64,000 nt of DNA from Wenzhouxiangella marina (GTDB lineage: Bacteria; Pseudomonadota; Gammaproteobacteria; Xanthomonadales; Wenzhouxiangellaceae), in contig NZ_CP012154.1 of NCBI RefSeq assembly GCF_001187785.1, positions 3,611,203 to 3,675,202 of the forward strand, given 5' to 3'. Made by a program: the position numbers and the translations under genes. Below are positions 48,592 through 57,819 of this stretch, piece by piece. The notes beneath the pieces were generated by a model. That model was not told the DNA's origin and did not search any database. It was given only the letters and a program-made list of their open reading frames with translations. The stretch's first letter is position 1. Every line of letters starts with the position of its first letter.

Positions 48592-48958
48592 TGCGCGGGG
48601 TCTCGCGACTGCCGCCGCTTTGCCTTTCGCGTGCAGCCTGCGCCTGCTTTGCTCTTCAAGCAGGCTGTCGCCTGCCCGCTGCGCGGGAAAATCAAAGTCA
48701 AAGGCGTTCCGTCCCCTTCGGGGCCGGGTTCCTTTTGGCAGTCGTCCCAAAAGGAACCAAAAGGACTGTTGCCCGCGGTGACGCCGGACTACGTCCGGTC
48801 CCCTGCGTTTCTCGGTCCAGACGGGCGCCACCGAGGGCAGAAAACCTTTCTCGGGCCATCGCTTCGCTCGGCCCGATCCCGCTAGAGCGAGCGAAGTGCA
48901 GGTGAAAGCGAATGGACGGTTTGCGCAAAGCGCAAGAAGTCCTTGAGCGTCACTGTCC
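48592..48958. repeat. Interspersed repeat copy R2 (inverse orientation)
   Basis: Repeat in opposite orientation to R3, with which it forms an inverted pair. It carries the hairpin GGTTCCTTTTGG (48727-48738) / CCAAAAGGAACC (48747-48758). The motif GCGCAAGAAGTCCTTGAGCG at its inner end recurs in R4. Confidence 0.75.
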
Positions 48959-48976
48959 ACAAGTGATGCTTTTTGT

Positions 48977-49001
48977 GCTTTTGCTTTTGCTTTTGCTTTT
49001 G
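48977..49001. repeat. Short hexamer repeat (GCTTTT)n
   Basis: Four consecutive GCTTTT units lie between R2 and R3. The corresponding place between R4 and R5 has only one related unit (TTTTGGTTTTGATC), so the number varies between loci. Confidence 0.7.
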
Positions 49002-49350
49002 ATCTTGCCTTAGGCGTTGGAGACGCCGAGAAGCGCAGGGCCGAGCGGATAACGAAGTTCCGCTGTCTGACCGCAGCGCAGCGGAGGGAGTTAAGGAACT
49101 TCCCGCTCGGACCGAGCATCGCAGGGGACCCAGCGCGGCCTTTTGCGCTGGGCGGCTTCATGGCCGTCAGAACTTTTGGTTTCTTTTGGTTCGTCTGCCA
49201 AAAGAAACTCGCCCCGCAAGCGAAGCGGGGGCGAAAGCCTTTGACTTTGACTTCCCGCAAAGCGGGCAGGCGACAGCCTGCTTGAAGAGCAATGCAGGCG
49301 CAGCCTGCGAGCCAAACCAACCCGGGCGCCAGCCCGAAAAATCAAACGCC
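49002..49350. repeat. Interspersed repeat copy R3
   Basis: Copy close to R5, from GATCTTGCCTTAGGCGTTGG to GGGCGCCAGCCCGAAAAATC. Hairpin GTTTCTTTTGG (49179-49189) / CCAAAAGAAAC (49198-49208). With R2 it occupies the 790-base gap between the DUF192 gene and rep, in which I see no gene. Confidence 0.75.
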
Positions 49351-49358
49351 GGAGAGCG

Positions 49359-51341
49359 TCACCCCTCCAAAAGCGCTTTCAGCGCCGCTATGTTCGCCTT
49401 CGCATCCTCACTAGAGGTTTCCTTCGCCCCATGCCGAGACGGCCAATCGACCACCGTTTCCGGCATCTCGTCGAGGAAGCGGCTCGGCTCGCAGGACATC
49501 ATCTCGCCGCCGCGCTTTCGCCGCTGGCAGTAGCTGATGGTCAGGGCGCGTTCGGCGCGGGTGATGCCGACGTACATCAGGCGGCGCTCCTCTTCGATCT
49601 GGTCGTCGTCGATGGAGCGCTGGTGCGGGAGCAGGCCTTCTTCGCAGCCGGCCAGCCAGACGTGCTTGAACTCCAGGCCCTTGGCCGCGTGCAGGGTCAT
49701 CAGTCGCACCAGGTCGGCGCCTTCGTTGCGGTCGTCGTCGGGGCCGGCGGCGAGGGAAACGCGCGCGATGAGTTCCTCGGTGCTATCGCAGTCCTCGCCC
49801 AGACGCTCGATCCAGCCAGCCAGGTCATCCAGATTGCGCTTGCGGCGCTCGCCCTTCTTCGGGTCGTCGTCCTGTTCGATCAGCCAGTCGATGTAGCCGA
49901 TGTGATCCAGCAACTCCCGATAGGCCTCGCCGATGCCGTTGCGCTCGAGGCGATCGCTGAAGTCGATCAGCACGTTGGTGAATCCACGCAATGCCCGCGC
50001 CGCCGGCTGCGGCAGTTCGTTCTGGAACAACTCATCCAGGCCCGCTTCGAACAGGCTCTTGCCGACGGCGTCGGCGTAGGTGGCCAGCCTGGCCATGGCC
50101 GTCGAGCCGAAGCCGCGGCGGGGCGTATTGATCACGCGCATGAAGGCCGGGTTGTCGTCCGGGTTGGCCAGCACGCGGAGATAGGCCAGGCCGTCGCGGA
50201 TTTCGCGGGCGTCGAACCAGCTCGGCCCGCCCGAGACCACGTAGGGGATGCCGTTTTCACGGAGCTGCAGTTCGATGGCGCGGGCCTGGAAGTTCGATCG
50301 ATACAGCACCGCCATCTCGCCCCAGCGCGCCCGGCCGCCGTGGAACAGGGTCAGGATGTCGCGGGCGATGCCTTCGGACTCATCCGTGTCGTCGGCGTAT
50401 TCGACCACGCGGATGTCCTCGCCCGGGCCATGCTGGCTCCAGAGCTTCTTCTCGAATTCGTGCGGGTTGCAGGCGATGACGGCGTTCGCCGCTTCCAGGA
50501 TCTTGCCGGCGGAGCGGTAGTTCTGCTCCAGCTTGACCACGCGCAGGTTCGGGTAATCGGCCTTGAGCCCGGAAAGATTCTCCGGTCGCGCGCCGCGCCA
50601 GCCGTAGATCGACTGATCGTCATCGCCCACGGCGGTCATCGCGCCCACGTCCCCGACCAGCTGGCGCAGCAGTCGGTACTGAGCGGCACTCGTATCCTGG
50701 TATTCATCGACGAGCAGGTATTTCAGACGCCGGCGCCAGCGCGTGCGGATCACCGGGTCTTCGAGGAGCTTCGCCGGCAAGGCGATCAGGTCGTCGAAGT
50801 CGACGGCGTTCAGGCTGACCAGGCGCTGCTGGTAGTCGCGGTAGATTTCCGCGGCGCGGGCGTCGTTGTCGTCCCGGGCCTGGGCCAGGGCGTGGCCCGG
50901 TTCCAGGCCCGCGTCCTTGTAGCGGCTGATGCCGTTCATCACCGCGTAGACCAGATCGTTCTTGGCCCCGCTCGGCAGCAGTTCGCGCACCAGGTCGCCG
51001 GCAGCGTGCTGGTCGAGGATGCTCATCCCCTTCCGGCGCTCGCAGGCCTCCGGGTCGGCGCGCAGGATCTGCCAGCCCAGGGAATGGAAGGTACAGATCG
51101 TCAGGCCTTCGGCACGCTTGCGCTTGATGCGCTGGCCGACGCGCTGGCGCATTTCCTTCGCCGCCTTGTTGGTGAAGGTGATGGCGGCGATTTCCGAGGC
51201 GCCGTAGTGATCGCGGTCGATCATCCAGGCGATCTTCTCGGTAATGACGCGTGTCTTTCCCGAGCCCGCGCCGGCCAGCACCAGCAGCGGGGTGTCGAGG
51301 TGGGTGACAGCGGCGCGCTGTTGATCGTTGAGGCCGGACAT
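49359..51341 (-). CDS. rep: ATP-dependent DNA helicase Rep (UvrD/Rep family)
   Basis: 660 residues. SF1A motifs in order: QRAAVTHLDTPLLVLAGAGSGKT (Q-motif and Walker A), ITFTNKAAKEM (Ia), LLVDEYQDTS (II), GDDDQSIYGWRGA (III), VVKLEQNYRS (IV), MTLHAAKGLEFKHVWL (V) and RLMYVGITRAERAL (VI). The length fits Rep better than UvrD (about 720). It moves 3' to 5' on DNA and helps forks pass obstacles. It is divergent from the secreted protein gene upstream. Confidence 0.93.
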   Translation of the reverse strand: MSGLNDQQRAAVTHLDTPLLVLAGAGSGKTRVITEKIAWMIDRDHYGASEIAAITFTNKAAKEMRQRVGQRIKRKRAEGLTICTFHSLGWQILRADPEACERRKGMSILDQHAAGDLVRELLPSGAKNDLVYAVMNGISRYKDAGLEPGHALAQARDDNDARAAEIYRDYQQRLVSLNAVDFDDLIALPAKLLEDPVIRTRWRRRLKYLLVDEYQDTSAAQYRLLRQLVGDVGAMTAVGDDDQSIYGWRGARPENLSGLKADYPNLRVVKLEQNYRSAGKILEAANAVIACNPHEFEKKLWSQHGPGEDIRVVEYADDTDESEGIARDILTLFHGGRARWGEMAVLYRSNFQARAIELQLRENGIPYVVSGGPSWFDAREIRDGLAYLRVLANPDDNPAFMRVINTPRRGFGSTAMARLATYADAVGKSLFEAGLDELFQNELPQPAARALRGFTNVLIDFSDRLERNGIGEAYRELLDHIGYIDWLIEQDDDPKKGERRKRNLDDLAGWIERLGEDCDSTEELIARVSLAAGPDDDRNEGADLVRLMTLHAAKGLEFKHVWLAGCEEGLLPHQRSIDDDQIEEERRLMYVGITRAERALTISYCQRRKRGGEMMSCEPSRFLDEMPETVVDWPSRHGAKETSSEDAKANIAALKALLEG

Positions 51342-51454
51342 GGGGGGAGAGATTCTAGCCGAATCGATCCACCTTCAGGCTCGCGGCGAGCATTGAATTT
51401 CGCCCGGTGACGGATCGCGCCCTGCCGTGCATGGCGGGGCGATATACTCGGAGC

Positions 51455-51973
51455 ATGCCACGAATTCCCGCCCTCATTTTCCTGCCATTCGCCCTGCTCT
51501 TCACCGGTCCATCGGTGCACGCGGCGGAGATCGAGCGCATCGATCTGCACCAGCGCGAAGCCGTCCAGATCCAGCATCAGCGTCGCGTCGGCAACCTCCG
51601 CGCCCAGGCCCAGCGCCAGGGCTGGATCGTGCGCGTGCCGCAGCTGTTCGTCTATCTGTCCGACCGCTCGCCGGTCTTCCACATGGACGGCCTGCGCAGC
51701 CGCTTCGAGCGCCAGCTGGACTGGGCCGTCGAGCGTTCACGCATTGAACGCACGACCATCGACCTCGACCGCCTGCTCGCCAACACCGAAACCCACGACG
51801 GCGGCATCTACGGCCTGGAGGACCTGCCCGAGGGCGATCTCTACATCGTGCTCTACCGTGGCGAGGATTGCGCGGACTGCGATGCGGTCGACGCAACGGT
51901 CGTCGAATGGCTCGAGGGCCTGGGCGAGGTGGACGTGGTCTGGCTCGACATCGCCATGGACCGGGTCCGCTGA
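51455..51973 (+). CDS. Secreted hypothetical protein with C-terminal CxxC motif
   Basis: 172 residues with a signal peptide ([24 protein letters not shown]). The mature protein is helical and charged ([19 protein letters not shown]) and ends with [26 protein letters not shown]. This C-terminal strand followed by C-A-D-C resembles a thioredoxin-like active site, but the rest of a thioredoxin fold is not evident. ATG 51455 is chosen from the signal peptide. The tdk gene starts 17 bases downstream. Confidence 0.6.
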   Translation: MPRIPALIFLPFALLFTGPSVHAAEIERIDLHQREAVQIQHQRRVGNLRAQAQRQGWIVRVPQLFVYLSDRSPVFHMDGLRSRFERQLDWAVERSRIERTTIDLDRLLANTETHDGGIYGLEDLPEGDLYIVLYRGEDCADCDAVDATVVEWLEGLGEVDVVWLDIAMDRVR

Positions 51974-51989
51974 GCGCGCGAGATCGGCG

Positions 51990-52631
51990 ATGGCCAAACT
52001 GTATTTCTACTACTCGACCATGAACGCCGGCAAGACGACGGTCCTGCTGCAGTCGGCCTACAACTACACGGAGCGCGGCATGCGCGCCCTGCTCCTGAGT
52101 CCGGCCATCGACGACCGTGCCGGCCAGGGCATGATCCGTTCGCGAGTGGGCATCGAGTCCCCGGCCCTGGCCGTGGGTCCGAAGGACGACCTCTTCGAAC
52201 TGGTCGAATCGGAGCTCGACCGCGGTCAGATCCACTGCGTGCTGACCGACGAGTCCCAGTTCTTCACCCGCCAGCAGATCTTCGATCTCACCGAGGTCGT
52301 CGACCGCCTGCGCATCCCGGTGCTGGCCTTCGGCCTGCGCACGGATTTCCAGGGCGAGCTCTTCGAGGGCAGTCGCTACCTGCTCGCCTGGGCGGACGAG
52401 CTGAAGGAACTCAAGACCATCTGTCACACGGGCTCGAAAGCCACCATGGTGGTGCGCGTCGACGAGCAGGGCTACGCGGTGACCGATGGTGCCCAGGTCG
52501 AGATCGGCGGCAACGACCGCTACGTGCCCGTCAGCCGGGCCGAGTTCAAGCTGGTCTTCTACGGGGGCAAGCGCGTGCGCTTGTTCGAGGTCGACCAATC
52601 CGCCAGCCAGGGCGAGTTGCCCGATCTCTGA
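51990..52631 (+). CDS. tdk: Thymidine kinase lacking zinc ligands
   Basis: 213 residues of the type-II thymidine kinase family. Walker [14 protein letters not shown] near residue 9, DESQFF near 89, the [16 protein letters not shown] lasso-preceding block near 112, and the substrate-binding [12 protein letters not shown] near 177. It phosphorylates thymidine with ATP. The zinc-binding cysteines are mostly lost: ICHTGSK replaces the usual ICHCGRK and VSRAE the usual VCRKH. Otherwise full length. ATG 51990 is chosen at the family N-terminus [15 protein letters not shown]. Confidence 0.92.
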   Translation: MAKLYFYYSTMNAGKTTVLLQSAYNYTERGMRALLLSPAIDDRAGQGMIRSRVGIESPALAVGPKDDLFELVESELDRGQIHCVLTDESQFFTRQQIFDLTEVVDRLRIPVLAFGLRTDFQGELFEGSRYLLAWADELKELKTICHTGSKATMVVRVDEQGYAVTDGAQVEIGGNDRYVPVSRAEFKLVFYGGKRVRLFEVDQSASQGELPDL

Positions 52632-52652
52632 ACGAGCTCGACACGCGGCCGC

Positions 52653-55547
52653 TCAGGACTCGTCCACCTCGACCCGATTCCGACCGCCATCCTTGGCGCG
52701 ATACAGGGCCTGATCGGCCCGCTCGATCAGGGCCTTCAGGCTGCGCTTCGGTCCGGGCTTGACGCTGGCCACGCCGAGTGAGGCGGTCAGGCCCAGCGGA
52801 CCGGACTCGATGACCTGGCGCAGGTGCTCGGCCACTTCGGCCGCGCGTTCCCGGTCGGCGGCCGGCAGCACCACCATGAATTCCTCACCACCGTAGCGAG
52901 CGACGACGTCTTCATTGCGACGCAGATGTCGGGCCAGCAGATCGGCCACCTGTCGCAGCGCTTCGTCCCCTGCCTGATGGCCATGGGTATCGTTGTAGCG
53001 TTTGAAGTGGTCGACGTCGATCAGGACCACCGCCAGATCGCAGGCGCGATCCTGGCAGCGCTGCCAGGCCTCGGCCAGATACTCGTCGAGGCGACGGCGG
53101 TTGGCGACCCCGGTCAGGCCATCGACATTGGCCATGTTCTCCAGCTTTCGATTGGCCGCCGCCAGCTCGGCGGTCCGCTGCTCGACCATCTCGCTCAGGC
53201 GACGACTCTCGGCTTCGAAGCGACGCACTCGCCAGCGGATCAGGGCGTGAATCATCGACAGGAACAGCAGCAGGCCCAGCAGCACCCAGAGGATTCGCGC
53301 CCACAAGGTGCCGTACCAGGCCGGCAGGATCTCGAACTCGTAGGGCTCGATCCGCGACAGCCGTCCCTGACTGTCCAGGGCCTCGACCTCGAAGCGCTTC
53401 ACGCCCGGTTCGAGCTGTGAGAACGTGATGCGCGTGGTCCGGCCCCAGTCGGAAAAATCCTCTTCGTAGCCGTGCATGCGCGAGCGATAGCGATGCAGCT
53501 CCGCGCGTCCGAAGCTGGGGACGCCGTAATCGAAGCGCAGACTGGTGATGTCGTGCGGTAGTGCCAGACCCTGGCCGCTCAGTGGCAGCAACCGTGTCTC
53601 GCCCTGAGCGTCGGTCAGCAGCACCTGTCGCAGGCGGACGCTGACCGGTGCCGGCTCGATGGCCTGGATGTCCGGCTCGAACTGCAGCACCGTGGCCTGG
53701 TCACCGACCAGCACCTGGCCGTCCTCCGCGAAGCTCAGGGAGGCGACGATGCTCGGCTCCATCGGCGTCAGGTCCTGCTCCAGCCAGGCGCCATCCTCGC
53801 GCTGCCGCCAGAGTTCCCGCTGTCGGAACGCCCAGAGTTCACCACGTGGTGAGCGAACGAGCTTGAAGCCGGTCGCGGTCGGGTCCGGCTCGGGCAGGCC
53901 GACGGGCTGCGCTGGCTGGGCCCGCGATCCATCGAATTGGAAGAAACCGCTTGCAGTGCTCAGCAACCAGGCCCGTTCGCCCACCGGCACGATCGAAACG
54001 GACTGGTCAGGACCATAGTTGAGCCCTTCGGCTTCGCTGAACACTCGCCAGTCCAGCAAGCGTTCCCAGTCGGGGTCGAATCGGGCTCGGACGAGACCGT
54101 GGCCGACGACGCTCAGGAGCAGTTCGCTCCGCCCGGCAGGCAGGATTTCTTCGACCAGGCCGGTGAAGCCTTCCTGCCGGAAGCGCAATCGCCAGCCGCT
54201 CTCGCCCACATCGACGATCGCCAGGCCCAACTCGGTGCCGACGAACACCAGCTGCTCGTCGTCAGGGCTCGGCAGCAGGGTCCTCGGGTAGAGGTTCTCG
54301 ATTCGTTTGATCGCATCGCCACGAGGATCGATTTCGAGCAGGTCGTAGGAGTCGGCCAGCATGCCCTGGCCGCTCGGCAGGGTCAGCCAATCCCAGGTTT
54401 CGAAGCTGCTCCAGCCGGTCGCTTCAAAGCGTCGACCGTCGAAGCGCTGTACGCCGGCATTGGTGATCGCCAGCCACTGACCCTGCCAGGGCAGCATGCG
54501 ATGAATCCTGCCCAGCAGACCGGATTCGGGTCCCAGCCGGGTCCAGGATGAAGGCCATAGGAAATGGGAGGTTTCCAGATCGGTCTGGACCAGGATGCCG
54601 CCGTCCACCGCCAGGGACAGATCACTGACGAAACCGCTGCCGATGCGAAACGCACGATGGACGCGAGTGTCCGGATCCAGCACGTGGACCGTTCCGTCCG
54701 GCGCACCCAGCGCGAAGCTCCCGTCCGGGAGTACAAGATGGGCATCGAAGTTCTCCGGGCTCGGCAAGGTGGCAGGTGCCGGCCAGTGGGTCAGATGCCC
54801 CCGGTGGAAGCGCCGCCACAGCCCGTCGCGGCCCATGGTCAGCAGCCCACCCTCGGGAAGTGGCAGGAAGGCCACCACGTGCTCGAGCAACTGCTCGCCG
54901 CCGGGGACCGGATGAAAGTCCCCGTCTTCGTAGCGCCTGAGGCCCGAGCCGCGGTACTGGATCAGCAGTTCCTCTTCGTGCCAGATCAGGCCACCGAGTC
55001 GCCCCGGGTGGTGCCAGACATCCAGTTCGCCGCTTTCGGGCTGGTAACGAAAGAGATGGAACAGGGCGCTGAAGAACACACCCTCGGGCGTCACCTCCAT
55101 CTTCCAGATGTCGGCGAGGTTGTCCGCATCGACGATCGAATCCAGTGGTGGGGTCAGATCGGTGAAGACCGGCTCACCCGCCGCGTCGAGTTCGATGTAC
55201 CCGAATTGGGCGTATCCGCCGACGTAGAGACGCCGATCCCCATCGTGCTTGAGGCTGCGGACGAAGCGCCCGTTCGGCATCCGGGTGGTGGTCCAGTTTC
55301 GACCGTCGTAGCTCAGCACCCCATCGCTTCCGCCGAGAAACAACACGCCCTCGGGCGACTGGGCGACGGCATAGAAGGACGGCGTCGCCTCCAGTGGGGC
55401 CTCGATGACATGGGTGGGTGGCAGCCCCTGGTGCAGCGCTTGTGCGTGGGCGATCGTGGCCAGCAGGATCGAGCCGAGGAGCAGACCGAAGTCGCGCCAT
55501 CCGCGCCAGCCGGTCAGCCGAGCCGATTGCGCTTCGTCCTGATCCAT
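52653..55547 (-). CDS. Periplasmic propeller sensor with C-terminal GGDEF diguanylate cyclase
   Basis: 964 residues. Signal/anchor helix (FGLLLGSILLATIAHAQAL), a two-component-type beta-propeller of about 650 residues (GVLFLGGSDGVLSYDGRNW repeats), a Y_Y_Y-like domain (RYRSRMHGYEEDFSDWGRTTRITFSQLEPG), one membrane helix (WARILWVLLGLLLFLSMIHAL), a coiled coil (FEAESRRLSEMVEQRTAELAAANRKLE) and a GGDEF domain. The active site is RYGGEEF, and RNED lies five residues before it, an intact inhibitory I-site. It likely makes c-di-GMP in response to a periplasmic ligand, with product inhibition. Confidence 0.92.
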   Translation of the reverse strand: MDQDEAQSARLTGWRGWRDFGLLLGSILLATIAHAQALHQGLPPTHVIEAPLEATPSFYAVAQSPEGVLFLGGSDGVLSYDGRNWTTTRMPNGRFVRSLKHDGDRRLYVGGYAQFGYIELDAAGEPVFTDLTPPLDSIVDADNLADIWKMEVTPEGVFFSALFHLFRYQPESGELDVWHHPGRLGGLIWHEEELLIQYRGSGLRRYEDGDFHPVPGGEQLLEHVVAFLPLPEGGLLTMGRDGLWRRFHRGHLTHWPAPATLPSPENFDAHLVLPDGSFALGAPDGTVHVLDPDTRVHRAFRIGSGFVSDLSLAVDGGILVQTDLETSHFLWPSSWTRLGPESGLLGRIHRMLPWQGQWLAITNAGVQRFDGRRFEATGWSSFETWDWLTLPSGQGMLADSYDLLEIDPRGDAIKRIENLYPRTLLPSPDDEQLVFVGTELGLAIVDVGESGWRLRFRQEGFTGLVEEILPAGRSELLLSVVGHGLVRARFDPDWERLLDWRVFSEAEGLNYGPDQSVSIVPVGERAWLLSTASGFFQFDGSRAQPAQPVGLPEPDPTATGFKLVRSPRGELWAFRQRELWRQREDGAWLEQDLTPMEPSIVASLSFAEDGQVLVGDQATVLQFEPDIQAIEPAPVSVRLRQVLLTDAQGETRLLPLSGQGLALPHDITSLRFDYGVPSFGRAELHRYRSRMHGYEEDFSDWGRTTRITFSQLEPGVKRFEVEALDSQGRLSRIEPYEFEILPAWYGTLWARILWVLLGLLLFLSMIHALIRWRVRRFEAESRRLSEMVEQRTAELAAANRKLENMANVDGLTGVANRRRLDEYLAEAWQRCQDRACDLAVVLIDVDHFKRYNDTHGHQAGDEALRQVADLLARHLRRNEDVVARYGGEEFMVVLPAADRERAAEVAEHLRQVIESGPLGLTASLGVASVKPGPKRSLKALIERADQALYRAKDGGRNRVEVDES

Positions 55548-55617
55548 GTGGTCCTCCCTGTCCCCACCACGCAGCCATTAGCTTAGCATCCGCTGAAACG
55601 GCTGCAATTGACGGACT

Positions 55618-56556
55618 TCAGCGCCAACCCGAGGCCTCGGCCTGCCGTTCCAGCCAGCGAGACAGATGCAGGATTCCCGGTTCCTTGGCCCGCGATTGCT
55701 TGCAGGCAAAGTGGAATTCGTCACCGGTCCTGAATTCATGCGTTCGAAGCCTGACCAGTTCGGGATCACTGGCCGTATCGAGCATGTAGTCGTTGGACAG
55801 GGCAATGCCCTGATGGTGGCGTGCCGCCTCCTGGGCAAGCAGCATGTGGGAGAACTGCTGGACTCGGGCCGTCGGCGGCATCTCCGTCTCGGCGGCCTGA
55901 AACCAGCGGCGCCAGTCCTCGCCTGGTTTTTCGAAGACGCTGGCGGCCGACAGCAGGGTGAAGCGGCTCAACCACTCGGGCCGGATCGAACGGCCACTGC
56001 CCTTTTCCCTCAGACCGGCGTCTTCCAGGGATTCCCGCATCTGCATCCAGTACTGACGCGAGCAGACGGCGAACAGTCGCTCCACATAGAGCGGGGTCGA
56101 CACGTAGCCGCGTTGGCGGTAGCGAATCGTGATGAAGGCATCGGCCAGGCGCTCGGACATCACCGGCATGTCGGCCAGCATTTCCAGGGTCAGATCCAGA
56201 TCGGGGTGGCGGCGCTGCAGATGCGGCAGTCTCGGAATCAGCCAACGCACGGCCAGGGAGCTCGGCACGGCCAGGCGCAGCCGGGTGTCCGATTGGCCTC
56301 GCAACTGCTGGCTGGCGCGCTCGATCTGGGCCAGGGCGGGTGCGATCGCCTCCAGATAGCGCTCGCCCTCTTCGGTCAGGGCCACCCGGCGGCCATGGCG
56401 ATCGAACAGGCTTTCACCGAGGTCATCCTCGAGCTGCCGAATCCGGTGGGACACCGCCGACTGGGTGACGTGCAATTCCTCCGCCGCGGCGGAAAAGCTC
56501 AGGGTCCGGGCCACGGCTTCGAACACCGGAAGCGTTTTAAGAGGCGGCAGCTTCAT
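55618..56556 (-). CDS. LysR-family transcriptional regulator (GcvA-like)
   Basis: 312 residues. N-terminal winged HTH: LKTLPVFEAVARTLSFSAAAEELHVTQSAVSHRIRQLEDDLGESLFDRHGRRVALTEEG in outline, the classic LTTR/GcvA start MKLPPLKTLPVFEAVART. The C-terminal effector-binding domain is complete. It is divergent from an EamA transporter gene, 100 bases apart, the usual arrangement in which the regulator controls the transporter and itself. Confidence 0.92.
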   Translation of the reverse strand: MKLPPLKTLPVFEAVARTLSFSAAAEELHVTQSAVSHRIRQLEDDLGESLFDRHGRRVALTEEGERYLEAIAPALAQIERASQQLRGQSDTRLRLAVPSSLAVRWLIPRLPHLQRRHPDLDLTLEMLADMPVMSERLADAFITIRYRQRGYVSTPLYVERLFAVCSRQYWMQMRESLEDAGLREKGSGRSIRPEWLSRFTLLSAASVFEKPGEDWRRWFQAAETEMPPTARVQQFSHMLLAQEAARHHQGIALSNDYMLDTASDPELVRLRTHEFRTGDEFHFACKQSRAKEPGILHLSRWLERQAEASGWR

Positions 56557-56570
56557 TATGAAAATTTCTC

Positions 56571-56584
56571 ATATCTATCGATAT
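56571..56584. promoter_or_regulatory. Candidate LysR-type operator
   Basis: ATATC-TATC-GATAT, a dyad in the AT-rich intergenic region between the LysR gene and the transporter gene. It lies within TCATATC...GATATTTGATC, with the T-N11-A geometry expected for LTTR binding. Suggestive only. Confidence 0.4.
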
Positions 56585-56656
56585 TTGATCATTTTACATA
56601 ATGAATAGCTGGCTTCAGACTCCAGACCTATCGAGTCTTCGTGCAGGAGTTGCCCC

Positions 56657-57640
56657 ATGTCCGGCCGCACCGTTCACAGCGCCATCGCCTTGCTGATCAT
56701 CGGCAATCTGATGGCGATCGTTTCCGATGCTCTGATCAAACAGGCCAGCGGGGAGTTGGCGATCTTCCAGTTCGTGGCGATTCGCCTGCTCTTCACCCTG
56801 CTCCTGTTGCTGCCCTTCCTGTCGCTCGTGGATCGCAACCGTTTCTGGGCCGGCACTCGGGTCCACCTCGTTCGGGCGCATGTCGGGCTTGCGGGCGTGG
56901 TCTGCATGGTCTTCGCCCTCGGCGCCCTGCCCCTGGCCACCGCCAATGCCATCTTCTACGTTGCACCGGTGCTGGTCGTGGTGCTGGCCGTGCTGTTCTT
57001 CGGCGAGCGCCTGAGCTGGACCGGTGGCCTGGCCGTGCTCAGCGGGATGGGTGGTGTGCTGGTGATCCTGCGCCCGACCGAACTGTCTGCCGCGGGCCTG
57101 GTTGCCCTGGGTCTGGCCGTTGCCCTGGCCGTCAACGCGCTGCTGGTTCGCAAACTGCCGAAGGGTCAGACGGTGGTACACAGCCTGCTGCTCAACTATC
57201 TGCTGGCGGTCCCGGCGGCGCTGCTTCTGGCCATCGTCGAAGGGGCGCCGCTGGATCTGGACTCGGTGCGCCCGGCCTTCGGTTCGGCCCTGTTCATCCT
57301 GGCCTACAACGCCACGATCATCCTGGCCTACCGCCAGGTCGATGCCAATCAGGTCACGGCCTCGGAATACACCGGTATCCTCTGGGCCGTGCTCGTCGGT
57401 TGGTTGTGGTTCGGGGAACTGCCGGATGCCCTGTTCTGGATCGGCACCGGCATGATCGTCCTGCCGCTGTTCCTGCAGGCGCTGGTCTCGACGCGACCGG
57501 CCCATCGTGGTCGGCCGGCCACCCAGGTCGGCGGCTCGCGGCGGGCAACCGACCGCCTCGCCTTCCCGAGCGAAGCAGAAACCGCGAGCGAGTCCGCCGC
57601 TCCTCAGCCGTCGGAGTCGGAACCCGCCTCCTCGTCCTGA
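56657..57640 (+). CDS. EamA/DMT-family transporter
   Basis: 327 residues with ten membrane helices in two EamA repeats (about 5-135 and 145-285), for example FQFVAIRLLFTLLLLLPFL, ATANAIFYVAPVLVVVLAVLFFGE and the second-repeat TASEYTGILWAVLVGWLWFGE. It is a drug/metabolite exporter of unknown substrate. A non-conserved Ser/Glu-rich tail (about 300-327) overlaps the convergent small Cys-rich protein gene by 37 bases. Confidence 0.88.
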   Translation: MSGRTVHSAIALLIIGNLMAIVSDALIKQASGELAIFQFVAIRLLFTLLLLLPFLSLVDRNRFWAGTRVHLVRAHVGLAGVVCMVFALGALPLATANAIFYVAPVLVVVLAVLFFGERLSWTGGLAVLSGMGGVLVILRPTELSAAGLVALGLAVALAVNALLVRKLPKGQTVVHSLLLNYLLAVPAALLLAIVEGAPLDLDSVRPAFGSALFILAYNATIILAYRQVDANQVTASEYTGILWAVLVGWLWFGELPDALFWIGTGMIVLPLFLQALVSTRPAHRGRPATQVGGSRRATDRLAFPSEAETASESAAPQPSESEPASSS

Positions 57641-57750
57641 ACCGGCTTGGCCTTGCCGGGGTGATCACCGATCACGGACTTGAGTGGACAGACGGCAAAG
57701 ACAGGACAGCGTTTACAGCCTGCGGCCAGGGCATAAGGACAGAGCGTCAT
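57604..57750 (-). CDS. 48-residue cysteine-rich small protein
   Basis: The sequence begins MTLCPYALAAGCKRCPVFAV and continues CPLKSVIGDHPGK, with four to five Cys in a C-x8-C-x2-C-x5-C pattern that could bind a metal or Fe-S cluster. A strong GGGAGGA lies five bases before ATG 57750, and this start is preferred over one 39 bases upstream. The acidic C-terminal tail (QDEEAGSDSDG) overlaps the transporter gene. It is close to yqjG on the same strand, which may share its transcript. The function is unknown to me. Confidence 0.7.
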   Translation of the reverse strand: MTLCPYALAAGCKRCPVFAVCPLKSVIGDHPGKAKPVQDEEAGSDSDG

Positions 57751-57819
57751 CGATTCCTCCCATGGATGGGGCCGACGAAAGTCGGCCACTGTTCGGCAGG
57801 ATAGCAGCTTGCCTGGAGA

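Noticed and set aside
48592..49350. Transposase remnant in the repeat pairs
   Set aside because: No frame shows a transposase motif and there is no target duplication at the ends.
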